Part shown: in pieces, positions 26,282 to 34,765 of the stretch | Layout: each line of letters opens with the position of its first letter | Numbering within the stretch: position 1 is the first letter of the stretch | From: Ilumatobacteraceae bacterium | Lineage (GTDB): Bacteria; Actinomycetota; Acidimicrobiia; Acidimicrobiales; Ilumatobacteraceae | DNA length: 64,000 nucleotides | Direction: 5' to 3' | Assembly: GCA_022843125.1 (NCBI GenBank) | Contig: JALHOG010000002.1 | Span: 124,001-188,000, forward strand | Notes under the pieces: generated by a model | What the model saw: the letters and a program-made list of their open reading frames with translations, nothing else | What the model was told of the DNA's origin: nothing | Databases searched by the model: none | Position numbers and translations under genes: made by a program

Positions 26282-27267
26282 GCAGATTCCGCCATCGGGT
26301 CGTAGTCGGCGAGCAGCGGAGCGAGCCGGCCGCAGATCGTCTGGACACCGCGTGCGACCTGCTCCTCGGGCATGCCGGCGACGGAGGCCCACAGGAAGAC
26401 CTCCTCGACGGGCGCGCCCGCCGTCTGGTCCTTGATGCGGCTCGCGACCTCCTCGGGCGTTCCGTAGACGATGTTGGTCAGCGGGTTGCCCCCGCTCGCG
26501 CGATTGCGCAGCCGGTCGGGGTCGACGGGTCGGGGGAGCGGTTGGTCGGTGCCCTCGACCATGTGGCGTCGGTACGAGTCGAGCTGGGCTGCCACGTGCT
26601 TCGACACGAGCGGCCAGTCGCCTTCTGGGTCGTCGGTCACCCACCCGGTGATGCCGCCCGCCATGCGGCCGACTGCCGGATCGTGACCGGCCTCCTCCAG
26701 CCCGGCCCGGTACTCGGGCCAGAGATGGCTCGAGGCCGACAGCAGGCCGTCGCCGAGGATGCCCGCCCGGCGGGCTCCCTGGGGGCCCTGGTATCCCATC
26801 CAGATCGGCACGTGCGATTGGACCGGCCGCGGCGTGAGCCGCTGCCAGAGGTCGCGCAACTCGCGTGCGCACCCGTCGGTGGTGCCGTAGCGCTTCGACA
26901 GGTCGGCGCCGAACAGCTCGAACTCGGGCACGCGGTATCCGGCGCCCAGCCCGAGGTCGACCCGGCCTCCGCTGAGGATGTCGACGACCGCGACCTGCTC
27001 GGCGAGCGCAGCCCGATGGTGCAACGGTGCGATCACGATCGCCGTGCCGATCCGCGGTGTGCGCGTGCGGGCTGCGATCGCTGCTGCGAAGGTGAGCGGT
27101 GCCGGGAGATACCCGTCGTCGAACAAGTGGTGCTCGCTGAGCCAGATGGAGGGGCAGCCGAGGCGTTCGGCCTCTTCGCACATCTCGAGCGTGAACCCGT
27201 ACAGCCGGGTCGGGTTGACAGCCCAGTCGGGCGGGTTCCGGAGGTCGAAGTAGATGCCGACGCGCAT
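26278..27267 (-). CDS. LLM class flavin/F420-dependent oxidoreductase
   Basis: From ATG 27267 the protein has 329 residues. MRVGIYFDLRNPPDW, SIWLSEHHLFDDGYLPAPL, VVDILSGGRVDLGLGAGYR and PIWMGYQGPQGARRAG are the standard bacterial luciferase-like blocks. It probably uses FMN or F420 as hydride partner; the substrate is unknown. CTGGAG lies upstream of this ATG, and 18 upstream residues from codon 27321 do not fit the family. First gene of a coupled three-gene unit with SnoaL-like and thioesterase genes. Confidence 0.88.
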   Translation of the reverse strand: MRVGIYFDLRNPPDWAVNPTRLYGFTLEMCEEAERLGCPSIWLSEHHLFDDGYLPAPLTFAAAIAARTRTPRIGTAIVIAPLHHRAALAEQVAVVDILSGGRVDLGLGAGYRVPEFELFGADLSKRYGTTDGCARELRDLWQRLTPRPVQSHVPIWMGYQGPQGARRAGILGDGLLSASSHLWPEYRAGLEEAGHDPAVGRMAGGITGWVTDDPEGDWPLVSKHVAAQLDSYRRHMVEGTDQPLPRPVDPDRLRNRASGGNPLTNIVYGTPEEVASRIKDQTAGAPVEEVFLWASVAGMPEEQVARGVQTICGRLAPLLADYDPMAESA

Positions 27268-27327
27268 CTCCAGAGCGTACGTAGTCAGTGCGGGCCCTCG
27301 CGACTCAGACCGCTGAATCACGCAATT

Positions 27328-27349
27328 GATTCGACTGAATCGGCTCAGT
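27328..27349. promoter_or_regulatory. Overlapping inverted repeats in divergent region
   Basis: GATTCGACTGAATC (27328-27341) and ACTGAATCGGCTCAGT (27334-27349) overlap between LLM (start 27267) and hotdog (start 27389) genes. TAGTTT at 27348-27353 may be a plus-strand -10 box. The second repeat resembles the operator at 1149. Confidence 0.4.
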
Positions 27350-27388
27350 AGTTTGCAGCGGTGTCGAAGGTCGAGGCAGGGGGAGCGA

Positions 27389-28219
27389 GTGACCGGGGAA
27401 CGTGACGAGGGCCGGTGGGGGCGGTGGAGCGCTGCGGCCGACGCGCTGGTGTCGTACCGCTATCTCGGCTGCCGGTCAGTCGCCCTCGACGCCACGCACG
27501 CGACCGGCACGATGCCCGTACGCAGCGACATGCGCCGCGGTGCCGGGGTGCTCGGCACCCCGCTCGCGATCGCCATGCTCGACACGGCCGGGATCAACAT
27601 CGACGGTGTCCGGTTCGCAGCGCTCACTCATGTCGCCCTCCGGATCTACGGTCCCGCCAAGGATGTGCGGTCGGTGCGGATCGACGGTGAGGTGCCGCGA
27701 TTGGCCAAACGGGCGATCTTCACCGAGTGCGTGATCAGCGATGCCGCAGATCCGGCCGACGTGCTCGCCCATGGCTCGGCCGACTGGATCAGCCTGGGCG
27801 AGGTCGACGACGGGTGGGTGTACATCGACCCAGGGGCGGGTGCGCCCGACGCACCCTCGATGCCGCCGCTGATCGAGGCGTACTGGGTCCAGCCGGTAGG
27901 CGACGGTACCTACTGCATCCCCACGCTGCACCCGGGAGTCGGCGACCGGCTGCTGCATCACGGTCCGGCGATGGTCGCGCTCGAATGGCATGCGTGCGAC
28001 CTCGCCGAGCGCGCCGCCGAAGGCAGCGCGCTCGAGCTTCAGGGCTTCGACGTGCGGTTGCTACGTGGCGGCACGCAGCCGCCCTTCGTGACAGTTGCAC
28101 GCGGCGCCGGCCGGCACGGCGACGTCGTCTGGTCACGCGCCGAGCTGATCGACGCCCGCGGTGAGGTCCTGTCGCGCATCCTGACCACCTACCGAGCTCG
28201 CGAGGTGCATGGCTCATGA
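27389..28219 (+). CDS. Probable tandem hotdog-fold protein
   Basis: From GTG 27389 the protein has 276 residues; GGGGAG lies upstream. TGTMPVRSDMRRGAGVLGTP followed by LAIAMLDTAGINIDGV resembles the first half of double-hotdog thioesterases, and LLHHGPAMVALEWHACDLAE may be the matching second segment. No catalytic residue can be assigned, so thioesterase activity is inferred only. The stop overlaps the next ATG (ATGA). Confidence 0.6.
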   Translation: MTGERDEGRWGRWSAAADALVSYRYLGCRSVALDATHATGTMPVRSDMRRGAGVLGTPLAIAMLDTAGINIDGVRFAALTHVALRIYGPAKDVRSVRIDGEVPRLAKRAIFTECVISDAADPADVLAHGSADWISLGEVDDGWVYIDPGAGAPDAPSMPPLIEAYWVQPVGDGTYCIPTLHPGVGDRLLHHGPAMVALEWHACDLAERAAEGSALELQGFDVRLLRGGTQPPFVTVARGAGRHGDVVWSRAELIDARGEVLSRILTTYRAREVHGS

Positions 28220-28701
28220 TCCTGCCCCACCCCACCGACGCCCAGGCGACCGACATCGTCGCCATCACGCAGCTGGCTGTGTCGTACAGCGAGGCGATCT
28301 GCCGCTCGGCGATCGACGAGGCCGTGCTCGTCTACGCCGACGACGGTGTGCTCGCCTCGGCGATCACCGACGACGTGGTCGGTCACGCGGCGATCGCCGA
28401 ACTCATCCGTACCAGCACGTCCGGGATGGACTTCGTGTTCCAGACCACGCACGCGGGTCTGGTCCACGTCGACGGCGATCGCGCATGGGCGCGGTTCCCC
28501 ACGACCGAATGGGCGCGACTCGCCGACGGGACGGGCATCCAGTTCCTCGGCACCTACGAGGACGAGGTCATCCGCACGCCGGCCGGCTGGCGCTTCCAGC
28601 GCCGGTTCCTGCACGGCCTCGTCCTCGGGCGACCCGACTCGTTCGCCCGCTCCCGGGTGCACCCGATCGCAGCACCGTCGCTTCCGCCCGATCCAGGCTG
28701 A
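28216..28701 (+). CDS. SnoaL-like/NTF2-fold protein
   Basis: The 161-residue protein has an NTF2-like pattern: ITQLAVSYSEAICRSAIDEA, VYADDGVLASAITDDVVGHA, then FVFQTTHAGLVHVDGDRAWA and a final TPAGWRFQRRFLHGL strand. Members are small ligand-binding barrels or isomerases/dehydratases. It is coupled to the hotdog gene through a 4-base overlap, mirroring the opposite-strand LLM/SnoaL/hotdog operon next door. Confidence 0.75.
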   Translation: MILPHPTDAQATDIVAITQLAVSYSEAICRSAIDEAVLVYADDGVLASAITDDVVGHAAIAELIRTSTSGMDFVFQTTHAGLVHVDGDRAWARFPTTEWARLADGTGIQFLGTYEDEVIRTPAGWRFQRRFLHGLVLGRPDSFARSRVHPIAAPSLPPDPG

Positions 28702-28706
28702 ACCGG

Positions 28707-28733
28707 TGACATGCGCCGCCCCGGCGCTTGTCA
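28707..28733. terminator. Bidirectional hairpin terminator
   Basis: TGACATGCGCCG (28707-28718) pairs with CGGCGCTTGTCA (28722-28733) across a CCC loop with a single mismatch in 12 positions. It separates the SnoaL-like gene from the convergent amidohydrolase, whose stop codon is in the stem. Confidence 0.6.
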
Positions 28734-30440
28734 GCCCGTGTGGACACCGGAGCGCAGGACCGCACCGGGGCGTGCCTCGGTGAAGGTGCCGGCGGTGACG
28801 ATCTCGACGCCGTTGCACAGTACGTGCTCGATGCCGGTCGCTGTTGCGTAGAGCCGCGCGGCGCCGGCGGGGAGGTCGGAGCGCATGTGCAGTGGGCCGG
28901 TTCCGACCCTGGTCTCGTCGAGCACGACGACGTCTGCGTAGGCGCCCTCGACGAGTCGGCCGCGGTCGCGGAGCATGTAGAGATCGGCCGGTACTGCGGT
29001 GAGGAGGTGTACCGCTTCCTCGATGGGCATGAGACCACGTCGGCGGACCGCTTCCTGCAGCACGATCGTCGCGTAGTTCCCGCCGAAGAACATGTCGACA
29101 TGGGCGCCGACATCGGAGGCGCCGATCACGGCACGCCGGTCGCGCCAGATCGCGACGCGGGTCGTCCACATCTCGTTCGGTTCCTCGACGGACGGATGGC
29201 CGAACGACGTCTCGAGGCCGTCGGCGAGCGAGATCTCGCAGAGGGCATCCCACGGTGACAGGCCGAGTTCGTCGGCGATCTCGCCGATGTTGCGGCCGAG
29301 CCAGACGGCGTTCTCGGGCGCGACGGTGTGGAAGATCGTCATACGCGCCCAGTTCGTGAAGTGGCGCATCGGGTGCTGTGCCGCCGCCAGCTCACCGAGC
29401 CGGGCGCGCGCAGCCGGGTCGGCGATCAGCGCGATCTTCTCGTCGGTCGGTAGCAGCATCGTGGCTTCCCACCCCGGAACCGCGTCGAGGAGGAAGCCGT
29501 TCGCCAGGCTCATCCGGAAGTCGAGCGTCATCGGTGCGGTCAGCGCAAGGACCCGCCCGCCACGTGCGGCCGCCACATCCCCCGCCCGGAGCTTCTCGTA
29601 GGTGTCGTCGAGCGTCTTGGGGTGCACGGCGAGCACGTTCCAGTTCAGCGGCGCGTTGGCCGTGACCGACATCTCCGCCATCAGCTCGTGGACGTCGTCG
29701 TCGAACGCCCCGACCTTGGGGATGAACTCGAGCGAGGTGCCGGGGAAGTCGGCCAGCACCGCACACAACGCCATGAGTTCGTCGCGCGTCGCGTAGCGGC
29801 TGGGAACCATCCGGCCCTCGGTGTCGTTGTGCGTCGTCGACCAGGAAGACGAGAACCCGATCGCCCCCGCCTGCAGCCCGGCGCGCACGAGATCGCACAT
29901 CGCACTGATCTCGGCCTCGGTCGCCGAACGCACGGTGGCGTCGGTGCCCATCACCACACGGCGCACGGCCGAGTGCCCCACCTTGAAGCCGGCGTTGATC
30001 GACAGGCGGTGTTCCATCCGGTCGAGGTACTCGGCCGTCGTGCTCCAGTCCCACGGCACGCCCGCCCGCAGGCTGTGCAGGGGCATCCCCTCGACGCGGC
30101 TGAGCATCCGCACGAGGTAGTCGCCGTCGGCTGGGTCGTCGCCGAGCGGTTGCACGCTGAACCCGCAGTTGCCGGCGATGACGCTGGTGACGCCGTGGAG
30201 CGGCGACGGCGACAGCGTGGAGTCCCAGAACACCTGGGCGTCGATGTGGGTGTGCACGTCCACGAAGCCCGGGGTGACGACGCAGCCGGCTGCGTCGATC
30301 TGCTTCTGTGCGGTTGCACCGGACAGGTCGCCGATGGCTGCGATCCGCTGACCGATGATGCCCAGGTCTGCCCGGCGTCGTGCAGCGCCGGTCCCGTCGA
30401 CCAGGTCGCCGCCGCTGATGATGATGTCGAACTCGTTCAT
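28731..30440 (-). CDS. N-acyl-D-amino-acid deacylase-like amidohydrolase
   Basis: From ATG 30440 the protein has 569 residues. It opens with FDIIISGGDLVDGTGAARRR, has the metal HxH as PGFVDVHTHIDAQVFWD, and ends with the ASDVGAHVD metal Asp region and a small beta domain. This is the D-aminoacylase/amidohydrolase_3 family, which hydrolyses N-acyl amides; many actinobacterial members have unknown substrates. Upstream bases to 30575 belong to a decayed SDR, so 30440 is the right start. Confidence 0.85.
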   Translation of the reverse strand: MNEFDIIISGGDLVDGTGAARRRADLGIIGQRIAAIGDLSGATAQKQIDAAGCVVTPGFVDVHTHIDAQVFWDSTLSPSPLHGVTSVIAGNCGFSVQPLGDDPADGDYLVRMLSRVEGMPLHSLRAGVPWDWSTTAEYLDRMEHRLSINAGFKVGHSAVRRVVMGTDATVRSATEAEISAMCDLVRAGLQAGAIGFSSSWSTTHNDTEGRMVPSRYATRDELMALCAVLADFPGTSLEFIPKVGAFDDDVHELMAEMSVTANAPLNWNVLAVHPKTLDDTYEKLRAGDVAAARGGRVLALTAPMTLDFRMSLANGFLLDAVPGWEATMLLPTDEKIALIADPAARARLGELAAAQHPMRHFTNWARMTIFHTVAPENAVWLGRNIGEIADELGLSPWDALCEISLADGLETSFGHPSVEEPNEMWTTRVAIWRDRRAVIGASDVGAHVDMFFGGNYATIVLQEAVRRRGLMPIEEAVHLLTAVPADLYMLRDRGRLVEGAYADVVVLDETRVGTGPLHMRSDLPAGAARLYATATGIEHVLCNGVEIVTAGTFTEARPGAVLRSGVHTG

Positions 30441-30447
30441 GTCAGAC

Positions 30448-30650
30448 CTACTTGGCGCCGTTGTCGACGGTGAGCTGGGTTGGGGTGACCGTCTTCGACA
30501 GGTCGGACGCGAGGAACAGCACGGTCGATCATGACCGCCCAGCGTTCCTCGTTCATCTCCGAGAACCGGCCCCACGAGGAGACCCCGGCGTTGGAGACGA
30601 CGACGCGGTGGACGATTCGTCGCCCCGTCGCCTCCAACGCTCGAGCTGTC
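30448..30650 (-). pseudogene. Decayed SDR with internal deletions
   Basis: On the minus strand short SDR pieces can be read but not joined in one frame. EATGRRIV (near 30640-30612) is followed directly by VVVSNAGVSSWGRFSEMNEE (the NAG region), after which the frame shifts near 30520-30530 into VLFLASDLSKTVT and LTVDNGAK with a TAG at 30450-30448. The cofactor motif and the catalytic Ser, Tyr and Lys are gone. The pattern GRRIV...NAG.SWGRF resembles mycofactocin-type SDRs. It lies between two intact minus-strand genes. Confidence 0.75.
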
Positions 30651-30673
30651 CCATGAGTGCGTGCTCGCCCTGC

Positions 30674-30696
30674 TGTCGTCGTCGTTGTCGTCGTCG
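30674..30696. repeat. Short GTC/TCG trinucleotide run
   Basis: Seven near-perfect repeats of GTC with one interruption, just past the end of the CaiB gene and at the edge of the SDR relic. It may mark the breakpoint where the SDR was lost. Confidence 0.5.
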
Positions 30697-30705
30697 CCGG
30701 GTGGG

Positions 30706-33114
30706 TCACGCTGCCGGCGTCACGGCGCCGCTGGTGACGAACTCCTCGACATCGGTGTCGCTGTAGCCGAGCTCGGCGAGGAGCGCCAGTGTGTGCTGGC
30801 CACGCACGGTCGGCGGTTCGGAACGGAGTTGGTAGCTCGAGAACGACACCGGACCGGCCGAGCGCACCATCTCGCCGTACAGCGGGTGCTGGTAGGTCGC
30901 CGTGAGGCCGGCTTCCCTCAGGGCCGGATTGAAGCTGATCACCACCGGGTGTCCCTGCAGATCGCACGAGACGCAGCCGACGTCGGCCGCCGACAGCAGG
31001 TCTTCCCACTCGGCAGCCGGGCGCGTCGCGAACACGGCCGTCAGCTCGGCGATCAGTGCGTCGTCGTTGGTGCTGCGCGACGCTGCGTCGGCGAACCGGG
31101 CGTCGCTCGTGAGGTCGGCTCGGTCGATCGCCGTAGCCAACGCCTCGAACTCGGGAGCGGTCCGCACGACGAGCTGGACCCATGTTCCGTCGGCCGCCGG
31201 GTACACACGCTCGAGCGCATGGATGCCCATCGCGTCGTCGTCGCAGATCGGCACCGGCTGCTTGCCCTCGAACGCACAGAAGTCGTCGGAGTAGGCGAAC
31301 GCGTTCGATGCGATCATCGACGTGTTGATGCGCTGGCCGACCCCGGTGCGCTGCTGGTGGTAGATCGCCATCGCCAAGGCCGGGAACAGGCCGAGCGCGG
31401 CGTTGGAGTCGCCGTCGATCACGGTGCCGAGGCGCGGGATCACGATCGCCTGCACCTCCATCGGCGACATCTCGATGCTCATCGCCGGATTGCTCCAGTG
31501 AGCAGCCTGGCGCCCGAGAGCGCCCGCCGCGGCGGCAGCGGCCGACGCGTAGAGCGCACGTGCCGCATACGGCCCGTCCGAGCCGTAACCGGCGGCGTGC
31601 ACGTAGAGCAGTTTCGGGTTGAGCTGTCGCAGCTCGTCGTAGCCGAGACCGAGCTTCTCCGGGATGCCGGTGCGGAACCCGGAGACGAACACGTCGGCGC
31701 GGGCGACGATCTCCTGGGCGATGCGCCGACCGGCCTCGCTCGACAGGTCGAGCGAGATGCTCTCCTTGCCGGGGGTGGTCTTGCCCGACGCGACCTCCGG
31801 CCCGAAGCTCGTGCGGTGCGGGTCGCCCTTGCCGTCCTCGATCTTGATGACACGCGCACCGAGCGTGGCGAGCATCGTGATCGCGTACGGCATCGCGTAG
31901 AAGTAGCCGAACTCGACGACCGTGACCCCGGCGAACGGGAACTCCGGTGCCTCCCCGGTGGCGGTGGGGGCCGGCTTGGCGGTGAAGGGGCCCGCGTTGC
32001 TGCCGATCGACGGCGCGCTCCGGACCGGCTCCATCGGGGTCTCGGTCGAGTGGAACAGCGGTCCGACCTGCCGAATCGGCCCGACCTCGGGGTCGTCGAG
32101 GGTGACGACGTCGCCGTTGTGCGCGAACTGCGGATGATCGAGCGCCTCTTCGCTGGTGAGGGCGACCTCGAATGCCACGTCGGGGCTCGCCAACAGCTTC
32201 GGGAGCCAGTGGGCGAGGTCGTGCTCGCGGTAGGCCTCGAACAAGATGTCCTCGAAGGCCTGCGCGTCGTCGGCGTTGTCGAACATCGGGGCGCGAAGGA
32301 AGCGCGGCTCGTCGAGGATGTGGGCGACGCCCGCCACCTCGCACACCGCGCGCCCCTGGTGGGGGAGGAGGGTGCTCGTGATCAGGAACCGTGAGTCCTT
32401 CGTGGCGAAGGTCATGGCGAACCGCGAGGCGGCCATCATCGAGCGGGCATCGCCCGAGGGCTTCTCACCCTTCTTCGCCATCAACTGCACGATGTTCTGG
32501 ACGAAGTAGTCGAGCGGCTCGATCCCCGTGAAGAGCGTGGCGCCGACCGACTGCCCCTGGCCGGTCGTCTCGCGTGCGTGCAGCGCCGCCATGACGCCGG
32601 CGACGCCCTGCATCGCGGCGCCGAAGCTCGCCCACGGCACCGGGTACATCTGCGGTCCGTTGCGATGGCCGAACCCACCGCGCGCCCACAGGCCGGACTT
32701 CGCTGCGACGAGCGGATCGTAGGCCTTGACGCGGGCGAGTGGGCCGGTCGATCCGTAGGCGGTGATGCCCAGATGGACGAGTGCCGGATTGAGCGCTCGA
32801 AGGGAATCGGCATCGACGCCCCACCCGGCGGTGACCCCTGGGGCGAACCCCTCGATCGCCACGTCGGCGTTCGCTGCGAGCGAGCGCAGCGTCTCTTGCC
32901 CGTCGGCGGTGTGTAGGTCGGCGACGAGGCTCTCCTTGCCGCGGTTCCACACCAGGAAGCCGCTCGGGTTCTCGGTGCGGAGGCGATCGCCATCCGCCGG
33001 CTCGATCTTGATGACGCGGGCGCCGGCGTCGGCGAGCAGCATGCCCGCGATCGAGCCGGCGATGCTCCCCGAGCCGTACTCCACGACGTTCATTCCCTCG
33101 CAGATTCGAGTCAT
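30706..33114 (-). CDS. Double-length CaiB/BaiF family CoA transferase
   Basis: The protein has 802 residues, about twice the usual 400. Two CaiB modules follow each other: GMNVVEYGSGSIAGSIAGML at the N-terminus and GVTVVEFGYFYAMPYAITML near residue 415. Module 1 has ARVKAYDPLVAAKSGLW, with the Asp that forms the aspartyl-CoA anhydride in class III transferases; module 2 has AARALYASAAAAAAGALG, where this Asp is Ala. So probably one active and one structural or binding module. It would move CoA between acids. GAGGAG precedes ATG 33114. Confidence 0.88.
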   Translation of the reverse strand: MTRICEGMNVVEYGSGSIAGSIAGMLLADAGARVIKIEPADGDRLRTENPSGFLVWNRGKESLVADLHTADGQETLRSLAANADVAIEGFAPGVTAGWGVDADSLRALNPALVHLGITAYGSTGPLARVKAYDPLVAAKSGLWARGGFGHRNGPQMYPVPWASFGAAMQGVAGVMAALHARETTGQGQSVGATLFTGIEPLDYFVQNIVQLMAKKGEKPSGDARSMMAASRFAMTFATKDSRFLITSTLLPHQGRAVCEVAGVAHILDEPRFLRAPMFDNADDAQAFEDILFEAYREHDLAHWLPKLLASPDVAFEVALTSEEALDHPQFAHNGDVVTLDDPEVGPIRQVGPLFHSTETPMEPVRSAPSIGSNAGPFTAKPAPTATGEAPEFPFAGVTVVEFGYFYAMPYAITMLATLGARVIKIEDGKGDPHRTSFGPEVASGKTTPGKESISLDLSSEAGRRIAQEIVARADVFVSGFRTGIPEKLGLGYDELRQLNPKLLYVHAAGYGSDGPYAARALYASAAAAAAGALGRQAAHWSNPAMSIEMSPMEVQAIVIPRLGTVIDGDSNAALGLFPALAMAIYHQQRTGVGQRINTSMIASNAFAYSDDFCAFEGKQPVPICDDDAMGIHALERVYPAADGTWVQLVVRTAPEFEALATAIDRADLTSDARFADAASRSTNDDALIAELTAVFATRPAAEWEDLLSAADVGCVSCDLQGHPVVISFNPALREAGLTATYQHPLYGEMVRSAGPVSFSSYQLRSEPPTVRGQHTLALLAELGYSDTDVEEFVTSGAVTPAA

Positions 33115-33158
33115 CTCGCTGCACTCCTCATGTTGTTGTGTTGTGTTGATGATGGCGG

Positions 33159-34328
33159 TCAGGCACTGACCAGGGTGAGCCCCTGGGCGTTGAAGAAGAA
33201 GCCGCCCGGTGTGAGCAGCGCGGTGCGGGCACCCGCCACCTGCCGGTCGCCGGCGAGGCCCTGGAGCTGGTGGACGGCCTCGCGCACGTGCCCCGAACCC
33301 TGCGTGGCGCCCTCGGAGAGCGACCCGCCGTGCGGATTGAACGGCACCCGCCCGTTCACCCGGACGCTGTTCGTGGCGGGGTCCCAGTGCTGCCGCATGA
33401 AGTCGCCCGCCTCGCCGGGGCCGCAGTACCCGACGTTCTCGATCCAATTGAGGGCGATCGGGGTGAACCCGTCGTACGGGAAGAAGATGTCGGCGCCGTC
33501 GATCCAGAAGTCGCTCTTCGCGCGCAACGCCTCGATCACCACCTGCTGGCCGTGGTGGCGGAGGCCGTCGATCTGATCCTCCGAGTTGCGCGCGGTCATC
33601 CCGAGCGTCACCGCGTTGATCAGGACCGGTGGGAGCGCGAGGTCGCGGGCTCGCTCGGCGGTGGTGATCACGAACGCATCGGCGCCGTCGACCGCGATGT
33701 CCATGTCGAGCAGACAGAGAGGCCACCGGACCATGCGGGCCGACAGGTAGTCGTCCATCGTGATCGGTTCACGCATCGCGGCCGTCGGGTTGGTGGCGGC
33801 GTTCGAGCGGTCGTTGATCGCGATGAGGCCGAAGTCCTCCTTGGTGACGCCGTACTCGTGGAGGTACCGAGACGCCCAGGCCGTGTACCCGATGGCACCG
33901 GCCACCGTGTCGGGGTTGGGCGGCCCGGTCGGGATGCTCGCGTCGGCGGCGCGGAACGGGTCGCGCAGTGCCGCCGACGTGTTCCATGGCAGGCGATACG
34001 CGCCGTGGTAGACGAGCGCGACCTGACACAGGCCGGCGGACACCGCCGCGGTCGCCGCGGCCACCTGATTGATGAACGGGATGTGCGGGTTGGCGAACCA
34101 GGTGACCGACGTGAGGCCCAGCGTCTCCTGCATGCGCTGCGCCATCGGGAACGAGCCGCACACTCCGTCGACGTCATCGGGGCCGAGGCCGCACTGGCGC
34201 AGCACCGAGATGCACGCCTCGACGGCGTACGACGTCTGGCTGCGCTCGGTGTTCTTCGGGAACAGGCCGGTCGTGGCGGCGCCGGCAAACGCCACGGTGT
34301 TCTTGATCGGATTGTGGGTGGAGATCAT
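33159..34328 (-). CDS. Thiolase-superfamily protein, Ltp2-like (probable aldolase)
   Basis: The 389-residue protein has the SCP-x/lipid-transfer thiolase layout (TSYAVEACISVLRQCGLGPD, then VDGADAFVITTAERARDLA). Aligned by eye with the thiolase at 61400, the nucleophile Cys (ACATGN) is replaced in ANPHIPFINQ, and the GHPPGATG His motif reads EGATQGSGH. Loss of both fits the Ltp2 type, which forms a complex with a DUF35 protein and performs retro-aldol cleavage in steroid side-chain breakdown. The DUF35 partner lies immediately upstream with a 4-base overlap. Confidence 0.82.
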   Translation of the reverse strand: MISTHNPIKNTVAFAGAATTGLFPKNTERSQTSYAVEACISVLRQCGLGPDDVDGVCGSFPMAQRMQETLGLTSVTWFANPHIPFINQVAAATAAVSAGLCQVALVYHGAYRLPWNTSAALRDPFRAADASIPTGPPNPDTVAGAIGYTAWASRYLHEYGVTKEDFGLIAINDRSNAATNPTAAMREPITMDDYLSARMVRWPLCLLDMDIAVDGADAFVITTAERARDLALPPVLINAVTLGMTARNSEDQIDGLRHHGQQVVIEALRAKSDFWIDGADIFFPYDGFTPIALNWIENVGYCGPGEAGDFMRQHWDPATNSVRVNGRVPFNPHGGSLSEGATQGSGHVREAVHQLQGLAGDRQVAGARTALLTPGGFFFNAQGLTLVSA

Positions 34329-34765
34329 GCGGCCACCTCAGCGAGCCGAAACGCCGGGACCGGCTCACCGTCGCGATCGATCCAGTCGAGCCGAACCCGG
34401 CGGCCGATCACGACGTCGTCGTTCGCGGCGCCGACCATCGTGCCGGTGAACCGAAGGCCGGGCTGCTCGTCGAGTTCGACGGTGACCACCGGGTACGGCA
34501 TGGCGTCGTCGAACCCGGGGATCGGAGCGTGCTGGTGGAGGAAGATCACGAGATGGATCGTGCCGGTACCGGAGACCGCCGTCGGTGTGATCGACATCGA
34601 CCAGCACGCCGGGCATGCAGGCGCCGGCGGATGGTGCCACACGCCGCACTCGGCACAGCGGTCGATCAGCAACTGGTGGTCGAGCCGGCCGCGGAAGTGG
34701 GCGGCGTTGTCACGTGAGAGCATGTGACCACGGAAGCGGTCGATCAGGTCGGCGTCGGAGATCAT
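34325..34765 (-). CDS. DUF35 OB-fold/zinc-ribbon protein
   Basis: The product has 146 residues. The zinc ribbon is seen as CAECGVWHHPPAPACPAC, followed by an OB-fold (GTIHLVIFLHQHAPIPGFDD, then PYPVVTVELDEQPGLRFTGT). DUF35 proteins bind acyl-CoA and form complexes with thiolase-fold enzymes. Its stop overlaps the start of the Ltp2-like gene (ATGA), so the two are made in equal amounts. ATG 34765 has GAGGACC nearby; the longer reading to 34957 is unlikely. Confidence 0.88.
   Translation of the reverse strand: MISDADLIDRFRGHMLSRDNAAHFRGRLDHQLLIDRCAECGVWHHPPAPACPACWSMSITPTAVSGTGTIHLVIFLHQHAPIPGFDDAMPYPVVTVELDEQPGLRFTGTMVGAANDDVVIGRRVRLDWIDRDGEPVPAFRLAEVAA

Noticed and set aside
30661-32394. Long plus-strand frame opposite the CaiB gene
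   Set aside because: Composition is that of a shadow frame (many Arg, Val, Asp, His), and the opposite strand holds a clear enzyme.
33115-33158. GTT/GTGTT-rich stretch as a terminator or promoter
   Set aside because: It is low-complexity sequence between two same-strand genes; no stem, and it mainly precedes the CaiB ribosome site.
30706-33726. Extended CaiB reading to 33726
   Set aside because: The extra N-terminus is out of frame with, and overlaps, the intact thiolase-fold gene. ATG 33114 has a ribosome site and begins at the family start.
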